Source: Heliocidaris erythrogramma
Taxonomy: Eukaryota > Echinodermata > Echinoidea > Camarodonta > Echinometridae
Assembly (NCBI GenBank): GCA_025617745.1
Contig: CM046861.1
Span: 11,018,244 to 11,082,243 of the forward strand
Reading direction: 5' to 3'
Length of the DNA: 64,000 bases
The first letter of the stretch is position 1; each line of letters opens with the position of its first letter. Below, one piece after another: positions 53,401 through 64,000 of this stretch. Both the position numbers and the translations under genes were made by a program. Under the pieces are notes generated by a model, which did no database searches, had not been told where the DNA came from, and saw only the letters and a list, made by a program, of their open reading frames with translations.

Positions 53401-55110
53401 ACCTCTCCTTCCCTAAAAGCCCCATACCTGTTTCATCTGCACTTTTCTCCAACCTTGCACCCTCCAGATATGAATTTCTTTGTTACCCTTCCCTCAGAAC
53501 CATGCCTTAGCCTTGTGGTAGTGTACATGCACTTGCATTCGGTTAGAGGATAGATTGTTTGAAGTGCATGTGCTATTTTGAGGGAAGTGACAGTGTTTGT
53601 CTTGCCATGATCAATACAGGATTGCCTGGGAACATAGGCGGCTAGGCCAGTGGCCTCAATTTTTTTCGTTGTGATGGGTCTATCAAGAGAACATCACGTT
53701 TCTCCCAAGCATCTAAAGTTCCTTGTTTTATAAAATAAACATTTTCAAATCCTCTAAAACTAGAGAAATATTGTTATTCATAAACCAAAAATCATTTGGT
53801 TAGAGAAAAATATCTTTGGATTAAAATTGTGCTAAACAGAAACAAATAATAAAGTACTAAAAAGACAAAAACGCAAGTAAGTCATGGTAATTTTCAGTTA
53901 TAATTGATATTGCAAACACTCCCTGACAGACCAACACAATCAGGATGGGTGGAGACTGCAAAATGACAACACTGTATTTCCTCTATCTGAATGGGAAGAC
54001 CTTCCAGGGGGTCATTGTTACTCAATACAGATTATTATTGCACCTGTAAATTGTAAATAATTTCATTGCCAATTTGACTGTGAGAGAATAATGATCAGTG
54101 AAGGTGATGACAATGACAGGGCGGGACCTTCCCCAAAATGACAATGACAATGACAATGAAACTCCAACGTAATTGTGCTTTAATACTGATGGCAGATTTT
54201 CCATGATGGGTGGAGCACTGTTTATTGACCTGCGTGTGAACACATCCATTATCAAATCAATGAAATATCCATGTATTTTACAGGGCTTACAATATGACTT
54301 TGGATTGTAATGAGACATATATTTATTTTTAAAAAACCACACAAAACACACAAAACAAAACAAAAAACAAAAACAATATGAAATGAAACAAAAAAAACAT
54401 AAAACAACAACAACAAAACCCCAAATAATGAGTCTTTAGGAAGACACAGCTCTTATAGGGGTAAATTATGACTGCAGGGTCCTCAGGGAGAATAGCATTA
54501 ATACTGATAAGGCTACCCTAGGTAAACAAGACAAACATGTATTAATTACTATTATTATTATAGATATATATTTTCTTGTCTCCTCTCCGGTTTTCCCACT
54601 TAATTGCCCCGAAATAGATATTTCATTCCTGTTTTCTTCATATTGCAAGTAGTTACCCTTCCATTATCCAAAACATATACCTTAAAAACACATATCAGAA
54701 AAAAACTTCACTTTCCTCACTCTTTTGTAATATGAAGGTCTCTTTCCTACATTGAGATTTTTTTCAAGAGCTCTTTTGGAAGTTTCCAGCTAGAGCTATA
54801 AAATTGAATATTATCACTCCCATATACTTTCTTTGCTGACCATCAATGTAGAAAGAACTAACATATTAAGATACGCTGATAGGGTTGGGTAATAATTTAA
54901 AAACATATGGCTAAAGAGCACTTTTTGCAATGAACTTTGAACAAATAATATTGGTCTGTATTAACATGTGAAATCAATTAGTGAAAATTTACCCCCCCCC
55001 CCCCCCCCCCCCCGCCAATCAAACTGAGTACATTCAATGCACTTATGGGTCAAAATAGATATGAGACAAAAATCTGCTCCCTTTTACTATGTTAGTATGA
55101 AATACATGTA
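50402..55110. other. Intergenic, AT-rich
   Basis: No gene recognised. 52200-52290 folds back (GAGGGGGTCTGTAAA against TTTACAGATCCCCTC). 51850-51960 resembles an arm of the 43059 element. The poly-C run at about 54991-55013 is another long homopolymer. Confidence 0.4.
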
Positions 55111-55119
55111 CATTAGTAC

Positions 55120-55259
55120 ACTGACAGAGACAGACACACCGACAGAGACAGACAGACAGACAGAGACAGACAGACAGAGAGAAAAAGAGAGAGAGAGAAA
55201 CAGAAAGAAACAGAAAGAAACAGACAGACAGAGACAGACAGACAGACAGAAAGACAGAC

Positions 55260-55292
<33 letters not shown>

Positions 55293-55353
55293 AACAGAAA
55301 GAAACAGAAAGAAACAGACAGACAGAGACAGACAGACAGACAGAAAGACAGAC

Positions 55354-55386
<33 letters not shown>

Positions 55387-55447
55387 AACAGAAAGAAACA
55401 GAAAGAAACAGACAGACAGAGACAGACAGACAGACAGAAAGACAGAC

Positions 55448-55480
<33 letters not shown>

Positions 55481-55671
55481 AACAGAAAGAAACAGAAAGA
55501 AACAGACAGACAGAGACAGACAGACAGACAGAAAGACAGACAGAGAGAAAGAGAGAGAGAGAGAAACAGAAAGAAACAGAAAGAAACAGACAGACAGAGA
55601 CAGACAGACAGACAGAAAGACAGACAGAAAGACAGACAGAGAGAAAGAGAGAGAGAGAAAGAGAGAGAGAG
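55120..55671 (+). repeat. 94-bp GA/CA-rich minisatellite
   Basis: AAGACAGACAGAGAG recurs at 55251, 55345, 55439 and 55533, a strict 94-bp period built from GACA, GAAA and GA blocks. Very long ORFs in three frames (RQTDRQ, SLSLCLS types) come from this composition. Confidence 0.92.
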
Positions 55672-56189
55672 ACCCCTGTTACACATGCGTCGGCTTTCAA
55701 AGGCGGTCCCGGAGCCGGCTTCACACCTGCAATTTGAAGCCGCCTCGAGACCATTAACCCCTGTTACACATACCTCGGGCCCACAATTTTGTGTCATAGG
55801 CCGGCTTCACGTCGCCTTTTCACGAGCTGACGTTGGAGCGCACTCCATGTAAAAATTTTTGCGCGGTTCGCATACTCGCACTGCAGGTGCTGTATTATCT
55901 CATCGACATCGTGAACGGTCCGCGCATGCACAGCTCTTACGGGTTACGTAACTTCCGCTTAAAAGCCGGCGCCGAGTCCACTTTGGTGTTACACATACTG
56001 ATTGTGGGACTGAGTCCGGCGTGAGGCCGGCCTCAAACCACATCCAGAGGTGGACTGGGATGGAGGCGGCTTCGAGGCGGCTTCGAGGCGGCTTCAGGCC
56101 GGCTTTTAAAAAAAGTTGATGTTACACATACATTGAGCCGCCTCCGGAGGCAGCCTCAGTCGACTTTCAGAGGTATGTGTAACAGGGGT
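55672..56189. mobile_element. 518-bp GC-rich element with ACCCCTGTTACACAT ends
   Basis: ACCCCTGTTACACAT at the left, ATGTGTAACAGGGGT at the right, a perfect 15-bp inverted repeat. A second copy of the left end lies inside at about 55757, so two units may be nested. Much richer in GC and CpG (GCCGGCTT, GAGGCGGCTTC) than its surroundings. It sits inside the GA minisatellite, which resumes as (GA)n on the right. Confidence 0.8.
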
Positions 56190-59100
56190 CAGAGAGAGAG
56201 AGAGATACAGACAGGCAGTGAAATGAAGAGGTAGAGAGAAAAGTAAGATTTCATAATCATATCTTGTATGGTGTTACATGTACTTTAAAGTAAAGTTGGT
56301 AATAATTGATCACAAAAGATATTATCTGACTTCATGAAGAAAAAAAAAAGAATAAAACCATACAATTGCAACTTTTGATGAATTTATATACGTTCAACTG
56401 TCAAGTGCAGGTCTCTTCTACAGACATAACCTAATTCATTTGAAGAGGGACATTTGTATATCATGTTTGCTGCCCTCTTTTGTCAATATAAAGATGTACT
56501 GTACTGTGGTAATGCTAATGGCATGGTAATGCTAATGGCATGGTATCTATCAGGAGCATATTTGACCACTCAAATTTAGTCTCAGAAAAGATTGCCATAC
56601 TGCTTTTGGATGGCAATAAATGTCTATTTCACCCTTTTTTGATCAGCACAATATCATATTTTAAAGATTTAGATAAGGCTTAAAATCACATCTTAGAACT
56701 TCAAATTGAATAATAACAGGAATGACAAAGCTCACAAATTATTGCTCACCTTTCCCAACTTAAGAAAACACCTTTCAATCATGTCTTTCAACACATCATC
56801 CACACTCTTCAGAATAGCATAAAGGAAGACCATAACACTAACCTTAGTGTTAGAGGTCATTTCATGGAAATTGAAAATAATGCATATTCAATATTTTGAC
56901 ATTTTTTTCAAGAATGTAGTTCAATTATTCATTAATATGTATTTTTGAGATACAGGTGAAGCATCCCTGAAACTTGTGAGAAAAATCATCAAACTGAAAT
57001 TTTAGTCAGCTAAAATAAAATGCAGACTTTGCTCAAAAGTTATCGACAATGCTATTACCGGTATTCATACAGTGGAATAACTCTGAATAAATCATAAATA
57101 AACAGGAGTATTTTCAAATGAATATAGGGGATTTATTGGTTCAAACTGTATCTAAAGCAGAAATAGGATGAGCTCACTTATAATCTTGATAATATCTAAA
57201 GCATTGTAATTTTTGTTTTATATCAACACAGAATATTCTGCCTTGGTCATGTAAATTCTGATATAAATGGGAGAGTAGCCCCTAGCCCAAGGGCACTGGA
57301 GGGGGCAGGGTATCTTCATGTACATGTAGGATACTGAAGGTGGAGGCTGTTATTAATTCTTTGAGATCACATCAATGGCAGATGCAGGATTGTCTGAAAG
57401 GGGGACCGGATTGTTTGAAAATAAATTGAAAGTCTGTGATACCTGTGTTGCATCACATACAGCACCTACATATACAGGTACTCAAATTATTCTTACAATA
57501 AGGGGTGGGGGGGGGGGGGGGGGGGTGAGGCCAATTATTTGTGGATCCACCTTTAGAAGCACATGATTGCTGGAGTCCTTGCACAAAGTGCCTTGGAAGG
57601 GCCAACACCCAGGTCATATTCTGAAAATGATGTTAACTTATATGTTAAAGAAAACGATGTTGATTGTCAAACTGAAATTCAGGGAATAAGCAATTAACAT
57701 TGGTGCCTGCGCGGATGCCTCTTTGCGCGAACACAGCCAAATTTGCACAGACGTAAACCAATAAATCCTCCTAATTCTGATTTGTTGTGATAATTAATGT
57801 TCATCATTTTACGATCATAATGCAGAGTTATTTCACCAATGTTTAAATCTAAAACTGTGTTAAAACTGCCTAAACTTCTATGATGGGGCAACCAAAGTTC
57901 TTGCACCTTTTAAAATGTTTAGAAATATCATAACTGATCCGTGGTATCTCAATTCATTTACTGCATAACAAACATAATATACTGTAATCCTGTGAGATTA
58001 TAGAATCAATTGATGTAAAGTTTTGCAAAAGTTGTGATCTTAGAATCTGATGTCAGACCCGAACTCAGAGCCTTTGGGAAAAAGTTTGCACACAAGAGTT
58101 TAGAGATGATTCATTAGAAATGAGAATCAATCAAAGACAAAGTAATTAAAAGAAAATGAAAGGCAAAATATTGTACAATGTGTAAATCTAAACTTCAACT
58201 TTCAGTTATGATAGCATCATCTTTGATGAATGAAGATTTCTAAACCTTTATTGGTCACATCGCATTTTTGGGGGAATGCACAATCTGAGATCCTTTGACA
58301 ATATCTTGATAATTCTTTTAATCTTTATCCAATATCACAAAAAAATTAGAGAGAAGGCAATTTTAAGGTCACTCTTTCCATTGGTGGAGGCAAAATTTTG
58401 AAATATTACCACTTCAAAACATGCAATATACTCTCTTCAGTTCAGTCGGTAATAATTTTGACTTGTTTTATAGTCTAGACAGTCTACTGTCTAGACCTAT
58501 TCTAGAAGTTAGAACTGATCTCCGACACCCAATGTAGGAAGAACAAAAGGAAGAAGATTGCGCAGCTCAGGGAAAAAAAATGGAAAAGCGCATACAGTTT
58601 GTACATGATGATTATTTCATTTGGGGATATGCTCCGCTGAGTTCAATGAAAATATCACAAATACCACATCACATACAAAATCATCAACTCTACTCATACT
58701 TACAAAAAATAAAGATTTGCAATAGGAGTGATAATTTGTACGTTTTCAATATTTCTTTGGCAAAAAAATGCGATAGAATGTTACAAACGACATTTTCTTA
58801 GTGCTGGTCTCTCGAAAACCAGAGTGCCAATCACCATTGCGCACGCACATTATTGCTTTAACAAAGGAGAAAAGATCGTTCGCGAGCGTTCGTGATATAA
58901 TATTCTTGCCTTTTTTTCATCGGAAAATGCTCAAATCGTAAATTCACCCTCCTTCATGCAAGTTTATGATTTCTAATTGCAGTTTAAGTAAAGTTTGTGA
59001 GATTATATTACGTGGTATTTGTGATATTTTTACCGGAATACGGTGAAACAAAAAATTTATCAGCTTTGACTGCATATGAGTGCAGAGCTCTGCAGCTGGG

Positions 59101-59519
59101 ACCTACGTACACCTACGCGCACGTGCGTTCACTATACTAGTATTCCGTTCCCCTCGTTTCACTTGCGATAACCAGTAAATTTTGGATTATTTCAAAAATC
59201 AGGTGAGCGCACTACATGTATATTTAGTATCTACATTAGTTTTACTATATAAGTTAATTTATGTTGATCTACGACTTTTAATTAGCAATAAACATGTGGG
59301 GTGAGGTTCCTTGGCTATATCGTGGAATAGGTCTCTGCTCATTTAGTGTTACGCTCACTTGCATGTTATGTCTATGGGAGTGGAATGCTGTCACCAGCAC
59401 TGACAAAATAAACGGCAGTGAATAGACTGGTGACTTATTCCACGATAATGCCGGTACCTCATACTTTTGGGCCATAGACCCAACGCTTAAGGCCCGCCGA
59501 GAGGTACTCGACTACGGTG
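56190..59519. other. Intergenic, no gene recognised
   Basis: AT-rich. 56720-56870 is related to 600-800. A poly-G run is at about 57507-57525 between weak GGCAGATGCAGGAT-like ends. 58800-59200 is less AT-rich with CpG-containing words (CGTTCGCGAGCG) but has no clear gene. Confidence 0.4.
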
Positions 59520-59736
59520 ACTATGGGAGGCTTCCGTCTACCTGTCTTGGACTCTGTTGGAGGAGAGCTTCAAATGTCCAAATACTAGGTACGTTACATT
59601 CCCCGGTAGGAATTTATTCCTTGAATGCTTTCAGCGTCTTAGGGCAGCTCGGCTAAAGCCAGGGTAATAGTAGTACTTTCGCGCCTCGGAATAGGTTACC
59701 TAGATAGATGGCGCATTATAAATGTCTATTATTATT
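59520..59736 (+). mobile_element. SINE-like sequence with (ATT)n tail
   Basis: Ends GGCGCATTATAAATGTC then ATTATTATT, the usual tail form of invertebrate SINEs. The body includes GCTCGGCTAAAGCCAGGGTA. I see no clear promoter boxes, so this may be a truncated 3' part. Confidence 0.45.
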
Positions 59737-61605
59737 AGGTGGTCTGTCGTAGTCGACAGACCACCTCTTAATTTCGTCAGAATTTTCTTTATTATTATTT
59801 ATTATTTATTTATTATTTATTTTTATTTTTCCACCACTTTCTTGTTACCATGATTCCTCAATATCGGCTGAGTCAATTTTTATCAAAATCTCTACAGTCA
59901 TGAGGACATATCAGATGAAGCTCGGGTATCTATTTCAAGGTCATCAGGTCATCGTGACGTCATCCAGGCGCCATTTTGTGAAATCACATTATCAATCATA
60001 TCTTCATAACTAGTCATCAAAAATGAACCATATTTGACATACATTAACTTCAGGTCAAGGGTCAACATAAAATGTCATCAAAATTTGCGCGCACATCATG
60101 ACGCGCACGTACGCGCGCGTCAAAATTTAAAAATGCTCAAAATTACTTTTTAATCAAATTAGAGTATGGTTCAGGACATTTTAAGCATTTTAAAATTTTC
60201 TGTCCGTGCGCGTCCGTGCGCGCACACAGCACGTAGAGAATGTAAAAACGCAGTTTTTTCGCATATTTTGTCTTCCTGACACTATTCTTGACAATTTCCA
60301 ACTATTTACAGTCATTCTCGACCTTCCATAATGCCACACGCGCGCGTCAAACTTTCAAATTCGTGCGCGCGTCAATGGGCATTGTAATGTAAAAAGTGGT
60401 AAAAACATGCCTATCTAGAATCCGCCATAGCTCGTCAGAATATGCGGAAACCTCCCAATTTCTTTACATATTCTGAAAGCCTGTGAGTTGTAGATTTGAA
60501 TTCATGTAGAATTTTTGCCGATCTCATGTTCTGACGTCATCATATTTGCATATGAACTCAAAAAAATGATTTTGAAAAAATTACGTCATCTTTTTTGTAT
60601 TCTTTTGATAATATTTCAGTAATAGGTGGTCGATTTTCTTCCAAATTTTGATATGTTATAGCTGAGACAATTCTCTACAACATGAGCGCTCATTATTTTT
60701 CATTTTGATGACGTCATCACACTGAAATTTTCAATTAAAGACGACATGTCAGAATTTTCCCTATTTGCGTGTTATGTCTATGGAAGATGACTTTTTTTCG
60801 AATCATGAATCTACATGACATTGTTCTCTGAGCAGTATCTCAGTTATTTTTGGTCTATTTCCTTCCAGATTTTAATATGTTGTAGCTGAGACTATAAGCT
60901 TTTACAAATGTGGTCTCCAATTTTTGATCAGATGTCGGGATCATGCCCAATTTTGAACTACCAAATGGGATTTGAGAATCCCGTTTTTCGTTTACGTGTT
61001 ATCTCTATGGGAAATATTTTGGTCTATTGGTCAAAGCACTTGCCTCCCATTCCGGTGACCCAGGTTCGATCCCCGGTGGGTCCATAACAAATTTTTTTTT
61101 TTTTGCTTCTTTTTGCCTGTCATTTTACCATCCTCTTCAACTATTGTAACATAAAAAATCACAAATCACGTAATAAACTGCCATTTTTTCCGTATTATGT
61201 CTATTAGAAAGTAGTGTGCAGTAGTTTGTGAACAACTCTATGGAAATTGTGACTTCCTGTCCTGTATTAGAGCTATGGGGTTAATCTCCCAAGTATCCTG
61301 TATCATCATCATTATTACCATCACCGTCATGATCATCATCGCTATTATTATATCATCGCCATCATCATTATATCATTATAATCATCATAATCACCATTAT
61401 CATCATCACCATAATCGTTTTACAATGACCGTTACACATTTTGCTACATTCCTGTCCTCAGGAAGCATCTCCATTCATGGCATTCTTGACATCCTGTCTT
61501 CTGTTTAGTATTTCCCCATTAATATGATCATCCTGATTACAATCATGATCGTGCAAATTTAAGGACAGACCACCTAATTCGTCCTCATGACGAATTAAAT
61601 TCTAG
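59737..61605 (+). mobile_element. 1.87-kb Helitron-like non-autonomous unit
   Basis: Left: 13-bp-arm palindrome AGGTGGTCTGTCG/CGACAGACCACCT at 59737-59766. Right: GGACAGACCACCT, then hairpin AATTCGTC/GACGAATT (61576-61596), then CTAG (61602-61605) before a T. A 3' hairpin and a CTRR end are Helitron features; the shared terminal repeat resembles Helentron-type units. It sits in an (ATT)n context. No Rep/helicase is encoded. Contains many GACGTCAT and CGCGCG words. Confidence 0.5.
61012..61084 (+). pseudogene. tRNA-Gly(CCC)-like segment
   Basis: TTGGTCTATTGGTCAAAGC (A-box-like), CCTCCCATT (anticodon-loop-like CCC), and B box GGTTCGATCCCCGG, followed by GTGGGTCCA and a T run. The 5' acceptor strand does not pair with TGGGTCC, so it is not an intact tRNA; a captured tRNA or SINE head is more likely. 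Confidence 0.5.
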
Positions 61606-63400
61606 TTATTATTAAGGATCGGAGCATCAGACAAAGATAAAAGATATGTAGACAGATTACTTATCTATTTATTAGTGCTCATGTCAAATTTTATAAAAAT
61701 CTAATGAAGGGAAATATTTATTTTTGACCCGAAGTTGGTGCATGTCATGCCCTCTTTGCAACGTTGAGAACGAACGTTTGTGCTAACCCAGTCCCATATA
61801 CATGTTAGTGTGTATGGTGATGCGCCAAACGATACCAACAAATGTAGTTTGTTTTCCCATTTCTTCTATAAAAATACGGATTGCAAATAGAAAATAATCA
61901 AAAATATATATTATATAGAGATCATTCTTACAGGAGATGAAACAAAAACAGTAATTTTAGCAACGATGAAGTGGATGTTTATGGATTTTATGAGCATTCC
62001 GGCGCAGAAAATTTGTGAATATAATGTACATGTAACTGCAGATCTTGTGTTTTTGATGTGATGGGTGTAATTTGATAAATTTCCAAAACATTTATGGTCA
62101 GATTGGCATTGTTTTCTTTATTTTATTTTACAATTATTGATAATGAATTGCTTCTCTATTTCCGTTCTCTAATAAAATACTTAGCTAATTAACTAACCAA
62201 TTAATTATGTTAAATATGTGAAGTCAATTAAGATGAAAGTGTTCTTATGTTTTCCAAATGCCAGGAATGCTAAAATCTTTAAGTGCTGAAAATTTTACTG
62301 AGTTCTGATGAACAATAAGAAAGATATAGTTTGCTTTGGTTGAGTCGCATTGTATTAAATAGTTAAACATGTAATTGCATAATTAATTCATATTTATTAT
62401 TAGCTTTAGCTTTAGCTTTATAATTGAGAAAATTTTACATCTCTCTCAGACTGTTATTATCTAATACTTCTGAAAATTTCATCTCAATAACTTAATTTTA
62501 CAGAAAGTTATAGAAGTTTTTGTGTTTGAATGGACGGTCCGAGATCACAGTTTTTGTCTATAAAAACAATAGAAAACAATAGAAAACAAAAAATGAAAAG
62601 AAATTGATCGAGCTAATTTTCATCAATAAAATGACCATAACTTCCTTATTTTCAGAGCTACTGAGGTAAATGAGGAATCAAATGAAATCTTTCATCAAGC
62701 TCTATTTGATGGAAGTAATCAAATGTTTAAATTATGATATCTCAAAATTTTGTAACATACCTAGAGCTATGATACCTACAAATACCGATATAATTAAAAC
62801 CCCTCTAAACAGATTTTTCTGTCTACATCATGATACAACACTCAACAGGTCAGCTTGTTAATAAACAGTTAAAAAGGCATTGATTTTACTTTTCCATGCA
62901 TATCCTATTAATTCCAGAGATTTATGGGTAAGGATTCCGGTAATTGAGGTAACCATAGCCATGATAGCCTACTCAAATGTGGCAAACATTGACATTAAAA
63001 AACCATCGCCGGCATATAATACTAGCCAATGCCAATGCATAAAATGCGCTGGCAAGTCAATGGCATGGCATTGGCCATTGGCGTTGGCAAGCACACACAA
63101 AAAAAATCCAGAAATTTGAAACGATAAAAAACATATACTAACAACGAAAATAGACACATCAAGTAACTATTCCTAGATTAGGCCTCTCAATTGTATTAAT
63201 AGCAAATCGACAACATATGCAAAAACAGTAAAAATCAGGTAAAATATGATGTAAAAATAGGATAAACTTACATTGCTGGCCTCGGAAATTTCCAGGCTTG
63301 TCGATCACAGCTGATCAAAATGACCCGACTTTGACCTGAAGGGGATATCCCGTGTGTGTGTTCGTAATATTCCTCCACTGAAGATTAAGAGCTAGCAGCC
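61606..63400. other. Intergenic, no gene recognised
   Basis: AT-rich. Short (TAGCTT)n at 62402-62420 and a GCCAATGCCAATG/CATTGGCCATTGGC palindromic cluster at 63025-63090. Confidence 0.4.
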
Positions 63401-63840
63401 ATACACCGTTAGTTTTGAACTTCGGAGCGAAAAGAGAACACTTCTGTCTACGGAATTTGTAAAAGCGTTTTGGATACAGTAACCAATTTTAAGGTATGAA
63501 AGAATGTATATTAATATCTAGTCTATTTTTATGTCAAACTAAAAGTTCATTCATGGATTTTCAGATTGCGTTGGATATGTCGAAACAACTTCAAGTTAGA
63601 CTTAGGCCTAGTTAGAGTCCGAGGAGTCACCTACGGAATGGGAGCGGGGAGGGTTGTTTGCTGTGCTACTCTGCCAGAGTGTCGGCCGGAAACGCAGATA
63701 GAGTTAGTGGACGAAAGAGAGAAAGAGCGGACGATGCCGCCCAAGTCCAAGACTTTCTTGAGTCGCCATCCGAGTCACGTCACGACGGCAACATTAGAAG
63801 TAGGCTAGAGGAGGGAGTATTCAGCCTGGCTCTAGGCTAG
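63400..63840 (+). other. Possible first exons of a gene leaving the window on the right
   Basis: A potential donor at 63493/63494 (TTTTAAG then GTATGA) and acceptor at 63564/63565 (GGATTTTCAG) would define a 71-bp intron. The following 63565-63830 is CpG-rich for this window and holds an ORF from 63734 (MPPKSKTFLSRHPS..) with A at -3, and an overlapping ORF in another frame. I recognise no protein family; promoter-proximal sequence is a guess. Confidence 0.22.
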
Positions 63841-64000
63841 TATTTTTTTTCTCCAGACAGTATTCTGAGTAGATTGTAGTGTACATGTAGATAAAACATT
63901 AATATTTTGATAATTAAGGTAGGCCTAGGCCTAGGCCTAAACTAAAAGTTTTTTTTAGTTTGATTGGCTTTCTTGCGAGGGAGAATAGGAGTGCCTATCT

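Noticed and set aside
55037..55852. A 271-residue + strand ORF (RQTDRQ-rich) and 236- and 213-residue - strand ORFs (SLSLCLS-rich)
   Set aside because: They are translations of a 94-bp GA/CA minisatellite, open in several frames at once, with no non-repetitive domain.
61012..61084. Functional tRNA-Gly gene
   Set aside because: The 5' acceptor strand does not match the 3' strand and the T stem has a mismatch.

Overview
The window is intron-rich, repeat-laden, AT-rich animal DNA. Both recognisable genes are metazoan and split by canonical GT..AG introns. The dense population of small foldback and inverted-repeat transposons, long poly-G/poly-C tracts and (GA)n repeats looks like a deuterostome invertebrate. 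An echinoderm, probably a sea urchin, is my best guess; that rests on general appearance, not on a database match.

Two complete protein-coding genes can be assembled exon by exon with consistent reading phase. On the + strand, 10 exons between 4105 and 19269 encode a 545-residue mitochondrial proline/hydroxyproline dehydrogenase. It is closest to PRODH2 (hydroxyproline dehydrogenase) and has the Ser that replaces the proline-selective Tyr. On the - strand, 9 coding exons between 46263 and 30560 encode a 341-residue CASTOR-family protein (cytosolic arginine sensor for mTORC1). The genes converge tail to tail across about 11 kb. They share only a loose metabolic theme: imino acid catabolism and arginine sensing. 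A decayed second copy of CASTOR exon 1 lies about 87 bp downstream of the real exon 1.

Layout: 1-4104, satellite-like repeats, an arm-to-arm inverted repeat and small transposons. 4105-19269, PRODH2-like gene; its large introns carry a 26-bp satellite (8306-9079), a nested element with a roughly 150-bp satellite (12388-14323) and a purine-only intron. 19290-19870, G-rich minisatellite just after the stop codon. 19870-30559, intergenic repeats and foldback elements. 30560-46358, CASTOR gene; its 8.9-kb intron 1 holds a dead non-LTR retrotransposon cut by a hAT-like element. 46360-63450, intergenic, with tandem duplications, foldbacks, a 94-bp GA/CA-rich minisatellite, a GC-rich element and a 1.9-kb Helitron-like unit with a tRNA-like segment. 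63450-64000, possibly the start of another + strand gene.

The most unusual signal is window-wide. The palindromic octamer TACATGTA occurs about 60 times by hand count, where base composition predicts about two. Wherever an interrupted site can be compared with an intact relative, exactly six bases (CATGTA) have been added at a TA. This looks like a footprint left by a TA-targeting cut-and-paste process.
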